DNA of 64,000 bases from Lampris incognitus (taxonomy: Eukaryota; Chordata; Actinopteri; Lampriformes; Lampridae), in contig NC_079211.1 of assembly GCF_029633865.1 (NCBI RefSeq), forward strand, positions 4,337,091-4,401,090, given 5' to 3'. How positions within the stretch are numbered: position 1 is the stretch's first letter; each line of letters opens with the position of its first letter. A program made the translations under genes and the position numbers. Under the pieces are notes generated by a model, which saw nothing but the letters and a program-made list of their open reading frames with translations, searched no databases and was not told the DNA's origin. Of this stretch, positions 46,758 to 57,745 are shown piece after piece.

Positions 46758-47156
46758 AGTATCACGTCTGTTGTTAATGGACATGAATAACCAAGCAGAT
46801 GTTGGACCTTTGATTCTCCGGCACGCCGTTACTTCCTGTTTTATCCTCCCGTCAGGGTAGGGAGCACAGCAGTAGTGCCTCTATTGATTTCCATTCAGAG
46901 AGAGCTGCTGATTTCATTGTTCAGGCGTTCTGCTCGTGTCTCGCCTATCAAATGACTCATTTACAATGGAGCAGCATCCACCGTCTGTCTGCACCGCGAG
47001 GGGACAGACTCAGACCCACTGAAACCGTTCTGAACCCAAGCCTCCACTCACACTGCCGCCGTTAGTTTGGTTTTTGATTGTGAGACTGGATCTCCATACT
47101 TGTGTTTACTGGTACCGTCGGGTGCTTTAGGTCAGTGGGTGGACCAAATAGTTTAG
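46758..47156. other. Nothing recognised
   Basis: No exon or repeat family is apparent. Confidence 0.35.
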
Positions 47157-48538
47157 CAGGGTTCTTACGCAGTATGGAAAAGTATGGAATTTGATTTTAG
47201 TAATTTCTAGGTCTGGAGGAGTATGGAAAAAAGAAAGTATGGAAAATATTTGTGTTTCCAGACTATTGCCCCTATTCCGTTTTCTAAAATACAAAATTCA
47301 GAATTTCTCAAAATAAACCAACCATACGAGCAGGGTGTGTTTTGTGGCGTTCGGAGCAGGCAGCCAGCACAGCCACAACATTGATCACTGAGCGCCAGCC
47401 AGAGCGAGCTCGATGTCGTCGGAAACAAGGCAGGCGTGCGATTGAAAGCACACTCCTACACAGAGCTGCCTCTACGCCCATACGTCCCAGCCTGCAAAAC
47501 AGCCCCACCCCAAACGCCTCATAACTGTACCAAAATCACACACTAGGGACCAACTAGTTTAAAAGAAAATTAAGCGATATCTTTGAATTGCATATGTACA
47601 TACTGCACGTAGTATATACTGTACATACATACTATACATAGCATCACATATCCAAGTATCCAGCTTGTCTGAACATTTATGAGTTATGCAGTGATGTAGT
47701 TATCAGAAAAGTAAAGGGACTATCTTTTCTGCTTAAGGGCACCATACGGTTGTGTTCATTGTCGTTTCCATGGACACAGTGATTAAAGAAGGCTGCACAG
47801 ATGCCGTGAAAATTAAATTATTTTACATTTTTAAACGTTTTCAGTTGTTATTTATAAAAGAGACAAAAGAATATGGGGGAACTATTATCCAAACCGCTTA
47901 TCCTGCTCTCAGGGTCACAGGGATGCTGGAGCCTAGCCCAGTAGTCACTGGGCGGCAGGCGGGGAGACACCCTGGACAGGCCGCCAGGCCATCAGAGGGT
48001 CCCCCCACCACCACCCCACACACACACCCTTAGGGACAATTTAGTATGGCGAAGTCACCTGACCTACATGTCTGAACTGTGGGAGGAAACCGGAGCACCC
48101 GGAGGGAACCCACCGCAGACACGGGGAGAACATGCAAACTCCACACAGAGGACCACCCCCAAAGTTGGGACTACCCCGGGGCTCGAACCCTGGAGGTTCT
48201 TGCTGTGAGGCGACCATGCTAACCACTGCGCAACCATGCCACGGGGGGAGAATAATGTAATATTATTTATTCAATAAGTTAAGGGAAAATAACACAGGAG
48301 TACAGGTAGCACTGGTTAGTCTACTTCCTCGTTGGGCAGAGATGATTGACAGTGGAACATCATCCAACATTCTGCATAGAAGTGTGGACTGAATGGACAC
48401 AACAGGTGAATGCAAGTTTTCGAGGACTGGCTTTACAATCCCAAATATAAAAGCCTGCTTGGCTGAGTCTGAAAAATCTACCGAGAAGTCTGGAAAAGTA
48501 TGGAATTTTGAAATGGAAAATGTGCAGGAGCCCTGCTT
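47157..48538. mobile_element. Non-autonomous DNA element with GTATGGAAAAGTATGG ends
   Basis: The left end has GCAGGGTTCTTACGCAGTAT followed by GGAAAAGTATGGAATTTGAT. The right end has TCTGGAAAAGTATGGAATTT and CAGGAGCCCTGC, in mirrored position (short TIR GCAGGG/CCCTGC). A SINE A has inserted at 47884-48243. The superfamily is uncertain. Confidence 0.55.
47884..48243 (-). mobile_element. SINE family A, near full length
   Basis: The reverse complement of the whole family runs from the AACCGCTTATCCTGCTCTCA tail to the head with GGGGCTCGAACCC and CTAACCACTGCGCAACCATG. Confidence 0.9.
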
Positions 48539-48868
48539 TAGATTACTTGGCCTGTTCTTCGCTTTACACATTGACCGGACCTCCAACTGATGGACACGTT
48601 CCACAAGGGCTGCACACGTCAGAACATCTGTCCAGTTCCACAGGATCCCCTTAGAAAAAGCTGCATCTGGAGGACGTATCATGCATCTTTTGCAGCACTA
48701 CATTATCACTTGTCACTTTACAACAAAAAAAAAGGAGGGAAGATGCCATCACCTTGACAAATCTCTGTATTTAATTCATTAATTAATGGTTTGCCTTAAC
48801 TGGCACATTAGTTTGCTAAATCCCGGGTAGGTGAAGCTCGTGAGCCTTGTCAGCCAGTTCCTCTAGGA

Positions 48869-49112
48869 CAGTGTTTCTCAACCCAGTCCTCAAGGACCCC
48901 CTATCCTGCAGATTTTCATTGTAACCCTGCATAGGTAGCCCTGCTTGTACTTACTCGACCAATCATCTCGCAGCACTTAATTATGCAAGGTGTGCAACAT
49001 CTGACAAAATTAATTGCCGTTTGGTTGAATAACTACAAACAGGTACCTATTCAGGGTTGCAAAGAAAATATGCACGATAGGGGTTCCTTGAGGACTGGGT
49101 TGAGAAACACTG
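48869..49112. mobile_element. hAT-type palindromic MITE with perfect 8-bp TSD
   Basis: 244 bp with TIRs CAGTGTTTCTCAACCCAGTC and its reverse complement. The perfect TSD CTCTAGGA is at 48861-48868 and 49113-49120. The arms extend to CTCAAGGACCCC/GGTTCCTTGAGG. Confidence 0.95.
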
Positions 49113-49120
49113 CTCTAGGA

Positions 49121-49970
49121 GAAGGGCAACTGATTTCAAACCTCCGCTGCCTCGTGGGTATACTCGTTTACGGGAAAGGCTTCGGGAAGAAACCCCGAGG
49201 ACAAATCTGCATCCGTCTCCATCGCCAGTCGTCTCGCTAGTCTTGCCACTGGTAGTAGGTGGTCTCGGACGAGAGAGCGGGGTTGATGATGCGCAACTCT
49301 TCCTCACTTTAATCATCAGTCATCCATCACAGGATGACTAGATGGTCCTCGCCGCTTGAGACGGACGAATAACGAACGAGTTTGCTAATTAACTACACAT
49401 TTAACTACACATTTTTCCCTAACAATTCCAAATCTGTTTGCGATTTTGAACGGGAACCAAGAATAAAATCCAGGAATTTGTAAATCTGGGAGGGTAAAGC
49501 TTGCCAAACATCCTGGTTTATTTCCAGACCCCAAAATGACATCATGGTTGGAGGAAAGATGGCGAGAGTTTAAAATGTTTAGCAGTCGCTTCCGATCCTC
49601 TTTCCACTGTGGGCTACTAAGACAGCTGACGTGGCTCAGAGTCTTCTGGATAACACCAGATCAGCAGGTACAGCACAGTGCCGTGTCCTAATGGGAAATA
49701 CCACAGCTATTCGTCCCCGAAACTTGCCCTCCACCCGTCTGTAGCCCTCAGGTAATGTTATTTACCGTCAGCTTTATTAAACCACAAGATGTCGCAACTT
49801 ACACCAGTCGTCGCCTGTCCGAGTGATTGGTTTCAAACATTAAAAACACATTTGGCTAAAAAAAACCTGGTGAGAAAAATACACAAAAACTTCTCTAACC
49901 CTCACACGCCAATAGAAAGACTGGACACAAGAGTGTCGAAATAACCTTATGGTCATCTGCCAAAGGGGAA
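49121..49970. other. Nothing recognised
   Basis: No exon or named repeat family. A duplicated ACTACACATTTAACTACACA stretch is at 49391-49412. Confidence 0.35.
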
Positions 49971-50145
49971 ACTACTACTACTTTCAGCTGCTCCCGTTAG
50001 GGGGCGCCACATCGGCTCATCCGTTTCCATCTCTTCCTGTCCTCTGCATCTTCCTCTGTCACACCAGCCACCTGCATGTCCTCCCTCACCACATCCATAA
50101 ACCTCCTCTTTGGCCTTCCTCCTCTCCTCTTCCCTAGACTGCAGA
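49971..50145 (-). mobile_element. RTE-like LINE 3' fragment
   Basis: The reverse complement of the end of 10790-11455 is seen: CAGCTGCTCCCGTTAGGGGG and CACCAGCCACCTGCATGTCC, with the (TAG)n tail as ACTACTACT. Confidence 0.85.
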
Positions 50146-50290
50146 GTCCTGGTCTGACGTGTTAGCTCTCCTCTCTCGTGTCGTCCTCTTGGCCAATTTC
50201 GGTTTGGTTTCCCCGATGTACAAGTCACGGCTATCCTCCTGGCACTTAACAGCGTACGCTATATTGCTCGGTTTGTGTCGGGGTGTTTTG
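50146..50290 (-). pseudogene. Penelope-like element GIY-YIG endonuclease fragment
   Basis: Minus-strand reading gives NIAYAVKCQEDSRDLYIGET followed by KPKLAKRTTRERRANTSDQD. The AYAVKC and LYIGET words are the two signature strands of the GIY-YIG endonuclease as found in Penelope-like retroelements of fish. It is joined directly to the RTE fragment. Only this short part of the domain remains. Confidence 0.7.
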
Positions 50291-50324
50291 GGGTTTGAAA
50301 GCAACCGAGACACGGTGTTTGGAA

Positions 50325-50590
50325 AATAATGGACTGCATTTATACATGGCCTTTCTAGTCTACCAACCACTCCAAGTGCTTCACAGTGTACGCCTCACAT
50401 TCAGCCAGTCACACACACTTTCATACGCTGATGGCGGAGGCTGCCATGCAAGGTGCCACCCTGCTCATCCGGAGCAGTTAAGGGTTCTTGCTCAAGGACG
50501 CTTCGACATGCTATCTACAGGAGATGGGGATCGAACCAGCGACCTTCCGATTACTAGCTGACCCACTCTACCTCCTGAGCCATGCTGCTC
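50325..50590 (-). mobile_element. tRNA-derived SINE, another family (R)
   Basis: On the minus strand it starts GGAGCAGCATGGCTCAGGAG (A-box-like), has GGTCGCTGGTTCGATCCCCA (B box), then GTCGAAGCGTCCTTGAGCAA. It ends near GGCCATGTATAAATGCAGTC. Confidence 0.8.
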
Positions 50591-50639
50591 CATGTACTCT
50601 CCGCCCCCCCCCCACCCCACGCCCCAGGATGGGTCCTAA

Positions 50640-51560
50640 GAGTACATAGGTCACCATTTTACAATGCTGTGATTGCAACTCTTCCCAGTCCTGTGTGAAG
50701 AGCAGACACGACCTTCGTAACTCTAGTTAACGCTCACGGTCATGTGCAGGGGGAACCGATCGTTGGTTTGGGTCGTTATGCCACTGGATTGGTTAGAAGG
50801 GTGGGACACCTGCAGCCAGTTGAGACTGAAGAGGTCACTTAACACTCTTTTTACACCAACATTAGCATGTATAAGCGGGTTTTGTAAACCCGCTAAAAAC
50901 AGTCAGTTGACTCCTTTCACAGAGCCAGCAGACCCCGGCGGGTCCGACTGCCAGCAGACGAGTTTGCCTTTCTTTCCTTCTCCCTTTCCTCCTTTAGCGT
51001 CATGTTTGACATCATAACGTTTGTGACGTCAGGAAGGCGCTGGACAACAGGAAGTAAACAGTAGAAAGCAGCATGGGAGCCAGAGACGGTGGTTACCGCT
51101 GCTTTTTTACATCTTGTACTTCAGTCTCTCTTTCAAACCATACAAAGTCAACGCAGACCGAACGATGTTCGAGCGCCGCTTGAACGAAGACGCTGAACCC
51201 ACAAACAATAGATGTTTTTCCTCAGTTGCCGGCGTGATTTTATGGCACGCGGACAACGGCGCTACGTCATCGTGCAAATTAGCGTGTCCAGCCGGGTGTC
51301 ACGTTTACATCAGTGCCGATCGGAGGCGGAGCCGATAAATACCCGTGACTACTGCCGAGCCTTTTGACCCGGCAGTGAAAGCCCACTGTACCCCTTTGCA
51401 CCGACCACCAAAGGCGGATGTTAGCGGGTGTTGGGCCAGTGTGAGAGGGGCTCTAGATTAGGGTGAAGCGTATCTGTCAATAAAGGTGGTGTCCAGATGA
51501 ACCGATTTAACCTTCTGTGATTTCCGTACCTGGATTACGGAGCATGCATCAAGACAATAA
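50640..51560. mobile_element. Repeat family K with MITE insertion
   Basis: ACAATGCTGTGATTGCAACT, GAGACTGAAGAGGTCACTTA and, after the insertion, GAACCGATTTAACCTTCTGT with GGAGCATGCATCAAGACAAT belong to the family seen at 41555-43835. Confidence 0.65.
50842..51454. mobile_element. Harbinger-like MITE, about 610 bp
   Basis: The element interrupts family K. The ends ACACTCTTTTTACACCAACA and the reverse complement of GTTGGGCCAGTGTGAGAGGG are imperfect TIRs. TTA is present at 50839-50841 and shortly after the right end (51458-51460). Confidence 0.55.
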
Positions 51561-52242
51561 AGCCTTGGTCACCTCGCCGCCACACCGAAGGGCCATAGTC
51601 TCCACTGTTAAAGCGCCGCTCTAAAAATACCATTTCGAGGGAAGGATTAACCTCAGTCCCAGCTGGACATCATCTCAGTACATGAAACACTTCCCACGGC
51701 TGAGCCGTCTTCTTCCCGCTGGTTTACATCAGCAGAGCAGCCTTCACCTCCACTCATTTCTACCACGAAGACCACGGCGGTGAAACGCAGGTCATGTCTT
51801 TCAGTAGTAGTTACGGTAGCCTCATCGGTCATTTCATGTCAGACTCGGTCACTTTTGTGAGAGGGTCCATCTAGGAGGCTGCACATCCACAGACTGACAG
51901 GCAGAACAGGTTTACGGGGGAGATCGTTTAGCTTGAGCGCTGCATGTTAATTATTTTTTCTAGATTTCCCGTCCAATCGACCTGGACACGTCCAAAAGTC
52001 CTGTAATGGCAGAAACAACACTGGTTTGTGTGTCCGTGTGTCTCCCTTCTCCCAGCGGGGGGAAAAAAGGGGTCGTTTGTCCCCCAGCTGGAAGACGGCG
52101 AAGGGGGGATACGCCTGGCGGGGATCCACACCCTACCAGTGCACTCCTCTGGTCTTGTTTTGTAAAACGTTGCTGACCTTTGTTAGTGTGTGTGTGTAAC
52201 ATTTGAAGTGTTTTTTAAGACGCACACTTGATCCTCACACTT
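51561..52242. other. Nothing recognised
   Basis: No exon or named repeat on either strand. Confidence 0.4.
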
Positions 52243-52668
52243 GGTCGTCCGGGTAGCGCAGCGGTCTGTTCTGTTGCCTACCAACACGGGGATCACCGGT
52301 TCGAATCCCCGTGGTACCTCCGGCTTGGTCGGGCATCCCTACAGACACAATTGGCGAAGGTGGGAAGCCGGATGTGGGTGTGTGTCCTGGTCACTGCACT
52401 AGCGCCTCCTCTGGTCGGTCTGGGTGCCTTTTCGGGGGGGAGGGGGCAGCGTGATCCTCCCACGTGCTGCGCCCCCCCTGGTGAAACTCCTCACTGTCAG
52501 GAGAAAAGAAGCAGCTGGTGACTCCACATGTATGGGAGGAGGCATGTGGTAGTCTGCAGCCCTCCCCGGATCAGCAGAGGGGGTGGAGCAGAGACCGGGA
52601 CGGCTCGGAAGAGTGGGGTAATTGGCCAGAAATACAATTGGGGAGGGAAAGGGGGGGGGGTCCAAAAA
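52243..52668 (+). mobile_element. SINE family B, near full length
   Basis: The head TCCGGGTAGCGCAGCGGTCT with CACCGGTTCGAATCCCCGTG (intact B box), the typical body and a poly-G end. Confidence 0.92.
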
Positions 52669-53036
52669 GATGCACACTTTATGAAAAAAGATAAACCTGT
52701 GTGGTCATATGAGACATTTTGTTCCAAAATATTATTTTTGGAAAGTTGTAAAAAATGACAAGACTCGTTCACCAAGCCGTTCCCTCCCCCTGCTCGGAGC
52801 GTCCCACCATACGGTTGCCAATGACGACGGGTCACCTGCTGCAGACGGTCAGAAAGTCTCATCATTCATTTAGTGACTGAAATAATAAAGCATAAAATGC
52901 TGCTGAAATCTTCTCCATCTCTGCCAGTCAGCTTTGTTTTCAGTACAGCCTTGAATTCTGGCCTTCTTTGGATTGGTTCGGAGTTCAAATCAATGTAAAT
53001 TACTTGAATTAATTGTGATTAATTAACTAACTGTCA
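52669..53036. other. Nothing recognised
   Basis: No gene and no named repeat. Confidence 0.4.
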
Positions 53037-54062
53037 TTCCGGTGTGGGAAGATGGCTGCGCAAATTGGCGTTTGCAGTGGCCTCACCCAGGACCGTCCAT
53101 GCAGTGTCTTTGTCCACGCCTAAGTTCTGTCTTGGTTTGCTGGCTGGGAGAGCTGGGTCTGCTTCGTCCGGTGGGCCCGGGGACCACGGCCCCTGCCTGG
53201 AGCTGTGCCCGAGAAGGAAACGCCGAGGGCGGTCTCACAGGATGCGGAAGTGGGGCGGGCTAAGCTAACTGCTAGCCCATGCAGACCGGTGGTTCTGACA
53301 GTCATCCTGGCTGGCGTTCCTTCCCTTGGACAGTGATTTTTTTTGTTTAGTGTGGATATGTGTGTTAGTTTGGATGTGTGTGTTAGTTTGGATATGTTTC
53401 TTCTTGTAGTTTTTGGATGTGTTTTTGTCTTTGTGTAGTACTGCTGTGGGCCGGGGTGTGTGTAGTACTGCTGTGGGCCGGGGTGTGTGTAGTACTGCTG
53501 TGGGCCGGGGTGTGTGTAGTACTGCTGTGGGCCGGGGTGTGTGTAGTACTGCTGTGGGCCGGGGTGTGTGTAGTACTGCTGTGGGCCGGGGTGTGTGTAG
53601 TACTGCTGTGGGCCGGGGTGTGTGTAGTACTGCTGTGGGCCGGGGTGTGTGTAGTACTGCTGTGGGCCGGGGTGTGTGTAGTACTGCTGTGGGCCGGGGT
53701 GTGTGTAGTACTGCTGTGGGCCGGGGTGAGTGTAGTACTGCTGTGGGCCGGGGTGTGTGTAGTACTGCTGTGGGCTGGGGTGTGTGTAGTACTGCTGTGG
53801 GCTGGGGTGTGTGTAGTACTGCTGTGGGCCGGGGTGTGTGTAGTACTGCTGTGGGCCGGGGTGTGTGTAGTACTGCTGTGGGCCGGGGTGTGTGTAGTAC
53901 TGCTGTGGGCTGGGGTGTGTGTAGTACTGCTGTGGGCCGGGGTGTGTGTAGTACTGCTGTGGGCTGGGGTGTGTGTAGTACTGCTGTGGGCAACGGCATT
54001 TCGTTTCATTTCATGTGCACAAGTGCATGAAGTGAAATGACCAAGTGTTCCTGATTCCTGAA
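53037..54062 (+). mobile_element. Interspersed repeat family E, copy 4, with minisatellite expansion
   Basis: The copy starts GGTGTGGGAAGATGGCTGCG, contains the GCTAAGCTAACTGCTAGCCC block, and ends at TTCATTTCATGTGCACAAGT and CAAGTGTTCCTGATTCCTG. Its CTGCTGTGGGC segment has expanded into a 27-bp array. Confidence 0.8.
53437..53992. repeat. 27-bp minisatellite, about 21 units
   Basis: The unit is GTACTGCTGTGGGCCGGGGT followed by GTGTGTA. Units are nearly identical, with C/T variants (GGGCC/GGGCT) and one GAGTGTA. The period is a multiple of three, so long open frames appear on both strands (for example repeats of VVLLWAGVC). They are artefacts, not genes. Confidence 0.97.
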
Positions 54063-54561
54063 GAATTCCCTTCCTGTCAGGGAGTCCGTCTCAGCTCCTG
54101 GCAGGTCTCTTCCACTGACCGGCAGGTCTGACGCGTGGGACGGATTGATCCGAACTGATGCGCCAACCGACTGCAGTGATTGTTATCGGCCCGGTTTTGA
54201 AAGTAAATGAATGAGGTTTCTGGTCATTTAAAGAAGAAAACGTGGCGAAATGAGGCTTCGAGTGCAACAACACGCTCAGCTGCACACATTACAAACAGAG
54301 CTCTCACACACACCATGAAGCTGTTCAGCTCATCAACTCAACCCACAACCTTTCAAAATGTCCCCTGGCTCATAAGTACATCAGCAGTCAACAGGTCCCA
54401 TCCCTCTGGTGGTGTCCTACACAAAGCCCAACACCACACAGCTTAACGACAATACAACGTGGTATCACAGATGCACGTTTCAGCAAAATGCCCTACGTGT
54501 TTCCATGTGCCACTGGTGTCCGGTGTGATTTGATGTGAGAATAAACCAGACTGCTTCTAAC
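54063..54561. other. Nothing recognised
   Basis: No gene or repeat family is visible. Confidence 0.4.
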
Positions 54562-54645
54562 ATCCATCATCTGAACCGCTCGCCGGGTCGCAGGGATGCT
54601 GGACCCTATCCCAGCAGTCAGAGGAGACACCCTGGACAGGCCGCC

Positions 54646-54681
<36 letters not shown>

Positions 54682-54893
54682 CTAGGGACAATGTAGTACG
54701 GGTGAGTCACCTGACCTGCATGTCTTTGGACTGTGGGAGGAAACCGGAGCCCCCAGAGGAAACCCACACAGACACGGGGAGAGCATGCAAACTCCACACA
54801 GAGGACGACCACCAAGGTTGGACTACCCCGGGGCTCGAACCCAGGACCTCCTTGGTGTGAGGCGACCGTGCTAACCACTGCACCACCTGGTTA
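54562..54893 (-). mobile_element. SINE family A with internal (TA)n(CA)n
   Basis: A reverse complement copy. Its internal simple repeat is (TA)n followed by (CA)n at 54647-54682, where other copies have (TG)n. The head with GGGGCTCGAACCC and GCTAACCACTGCACCACC is intact. Confidence 0.9.
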
Positions 54894-54937
54894 TAACATG
54901 ATGCCTGTTATTCCATTGATGTCCACTTGTCCCCCCT

Positions 54938-55352
54938 TTTTTTTTTTCCTCCTTTTTCTCCCCAATGGTATCCGACCAATTACCCCACTCTTCCAAGCCG
55001 TCCCGGTCTCTGCTCCACCCCCTCTGTTGATCCAGGGAGGGCTGTAGACTACCACATGCCTCCTCCCATATGTGGGGTCGCCAGCCGCTTCTTTTCATCT
55101 GACAGTGAGGAGTTTCACCAGGGGGACGTAGCGCATGGGAGGATCACGCCATCCCCCCCAGTCCCCCCCCAAACAGGCATCCCGACTGACCAGAGGAGGC
55201 GCTAGTACAGCGACCAGGACACATACCCACATCCGGCTTCCCACTCGCAGACACGGCCAATTGTGTCTGTAGGGACGCCCTACCAAGCCAGAGGCAACAC
55301 GGGGATTCGAACCGGTGATCCCCATAGACCGCTATGCTACCCAGACGCCTCC
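54938..55352 (-). mobile_element. SINE family B
   Basis: The reverse complement of the body and head runs from TTTTTCTCCCCAATGGTATC to GGGATTCGAACCGGTGATCC and GCTATGCTACCCAGACGCC. Confidence 0.9.
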
Positions 55353-56024
55353 TCCTTATCACTTGTTTATACAAGATTCTACAATCTTCTAGTTATTTTT
55401 CTGCCAAATAACATTTAATCACTATTCAGAATTAAAACATTTGTAATGATTTTGATGACACTGGATTTGATCAAAAAGGAGATCAACGGCCCGACCCCAT
55501 CCCCTCCCCATCAACCCCATCCAGCACTCTGAGATTCAGAGGATCTAATCATCTTTATTCAACTTAATACGATAATGTGTATTTAACTATGCCATCAGAA
55601 GCTTGTGTACACAGCCCTGCTGGATGACTGGCATTAGATAGTGTTGTTACACAGCTAGGGCGAATACTGGATTCTGATTGGTTCATTAAATCGTTCTGCA
55701 GTCGGTTATTTTTGAATAGCAGACCGTTGTCAAGCTGCTTCCTGTTCCCTTCCGAATTAATGCACTTCATAAAGCCTCTGTAGGCTAATGCTAACAAGCT
55801 AAATATGCAGAAAGCAGTCTGGTCAGTAGCTGACTGGCAACACAGTGTTAACAAGACATTGTGACATTTAAGTTCTTGTCCAGTTAATTGACAAGTTTTA
55901 TTGACTTCTTTCATTAGATAAAGCCATGTAAGAAGCCGGATAATCTGCTCTGGGTTGCACATCAACCCTCAAAGGTCATTATGTTTTTTTAGAGAGACTC
56001 CCCAGTCACAGGTTATCCCTTACG
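55353..56024. other. Nothing recognised
   Basis: AT-rich, apparently unique sequence. No exon on either strand. Confidence 0.4.
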
Positions 56025-57000
56025 TATCCAAAGGAATTGAATCAAGTGCAACTGGACTTGGTATATATCCGTGAAGACGTTTCGCCTCTCATCCAAGAGG
56101 CTTCCTCAGTTCGGCCTTTCTGACTAGACCAAGCTAGTCTGACTGGCTGCTGATGAGACTCAGATATTTATCCTCTTTGGAGTCATTAGCAGAGCTAAAG
56201 ATGTCCATGGCTCTTTGTGTTCCGATGTTTAGCAACGCCCGTCGTTATCAGAGCCACAGATATGCGTGGCTCTTTGTGATCCGATGTTAAGCAGCGACGG
56301 TCGTTGGGGGTGTTAGTTTCGACTTCGTTAGTGCTCCATTCAGTGGTCATGAGAGTCGTTGGAGCCGTTAGTGAGCGACTGTTGTTCTTGGAGGCTAGGC
56401 TTCTTGAGTCTCCCGGGTAGAGATTAAAGGAGAAGACACACTCCTTCCAGGACAGCAACGTACACTTTGGACAGAGAAGATAGATGGTTTGAAAGAGGGG
56501 TGAAGGAAGCCATCTATGCGAAACTGGAAAAAAAACCATCCCTCAACAGAGGAGGAGGTCTGCGACACCACCTATCTCCCACTTACAATGCCGTCCTTTC
56601 ATCTCTACCCAGGAGACTCAAGAAGCCTAGCCTCCAAGAACAACAGTCGCTCACTAACGGCTCCAACCACTCTCATGACCCCTGAACAATGAAGTCCAAA
56701 CTACCACCCCCAACCACCGTCGCTGCTTAACATCGGATCACAAAGAGCCACGCATATCAATGGCTCCGATAACGACGGGCGTTGCTAAACATCGGAACAC
56801 AAAGAGCCATGGACATCTTTAGCTCTGATAACGACTCCTAGAGGATAAATATCCGAGTCTCATCACCAGCCAGTCAGACTAGCTTGGTCTAGTCAGAAAG
56901 GCACGAACTGAGGAAGCCTCTTGGATGAGAGGCGAAACGTCTTCACGGATATATACCAAGTCCAGTTGCACTTGATTCAACTCCTTTGGATAACCATGAT
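56025..57000. mobile_element. Long inverted repeat built from a Penelope-like element end
   Basis: The left arm (about 56025-56432) and right arm (about 56600-57000) are reverse complements over roughly 400 bp. Both contain GAGAGGCGAAACGTCTTCAC (or its complement) and the GATCACAAAGAGCCACGCAT block. The spacer (56450-56600) encodes on the plus strand LDREDRWFERGVKEAIYAKL and RGGGLRHHLSPTYNAVLSSL, the segment after the GIY-YIG domain in fish Penelope-like proteins. Confidence 0.8.
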
Positions 57001-57085
57001 CTGGATGAATGAGAACATTCACAGACATCCCTTATGTAACATACACCACCATGTAAAGGTGTTCATCAAAAATGCTTTACCTTAG

Positions 57086-57730
57086 AGGGCGTCTGAGTAG
57101 TGTGGCGGTCTATTCCGTTGCGTACCAACACGGGAATCGCTGGTTCGAATCCCCGTGTTACCTCCGGCTTGGTCAGGCATCCCTACAGATACAATTAGCC
57201 GTGTCTGTGGGTGGGAAGCCGGATGTGGGTACGTGTCCTGGTCGCTGCACTAGCCCCTCTGGTCGGTCTGGGTGCCTGTTTGGGGGGGAGGGGGAACAGC
57301 GTGATCCTCCCTGGCGCTACATCCCCCCGGTGAAACTCCTCACTGTCAGGTGAAAAGAAGCAGCTGTTGACTCCACATGTATCGGAGGAGACATGTGGGC
57401 GTCTGCAGTCCTCCCCGGATCAGCAGAGGGGGTTGAGCAGCGACCGGACTCGACGAAGCAGCGATATTGGCAACGCTGTCTTCGGGAGGGGGGCGGAGTC
57501 GGCTTGTGTTCATCACATGAATGCGTCTCTGGGTGCGTCGGAAAAAGCAGTGGTTCGGCCTGGATTCGCCTTGCCACCAAAGTGGTGAGGCGTCTCCTTC
57601 CAGACTGCCGGCTGCACGCAGTACGAGGGTGGGTGTTTGAATTAAAATAGGGATCGATTGGCCACTAAATTGGGAGAAAAAGGGGGGGGAAAAAATCAGA
57701 AATTAAAAAAAAAGAAAAAAGGGGGGGGGG
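57086..57730 (+). mobile_element. SINE family B with a different 3' half, 15-bp TSD (13 matches)
   Basis: The flanks AATGCTTTACCTTAG (57071-57085) and AATCCTTCACCTTAG (57731-57745) form a TSD. The head has CTGGTTCGAATCCCCGTGTT. After GAGGGGGTTGAGCAGCGACC the usual family B end is replaced by about 200 bp (GGAGGGGGGCGGAGTCGGCT, GGCCTGGATTCGCCTTGCCA and so on). It then returns to an AAATTGGGAGAAAAAGGGGG end. Confidence 0.85.
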
Positions 57731-57745
57731 AATCCTTCACCTTAG

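Noticed and set aside
51114-51338. 74-codon plus-strand frame in the MITE at 50842
   Set aside because: It lies within a non-autonomous MITE and shows no transposase motifs.
53437-53992. Possible CRISPR array from regular repeats
   Set aside because: Units are contiguous with no unique spacers, and the genome is vertebrate.
53265-54040. Long open frames of 205-244 codons on both strands
   Set aside because: They are translations of a 27-bp minisatellite. The period is a multiple of three, so any frame stays open.
57117-57170. Functional tRNA gene from the head of SINE family B
   Set aside because: The A and B boxes are present but the sequence recurs ten times with the same SINE body, and there is no paired acceptor stem ending.
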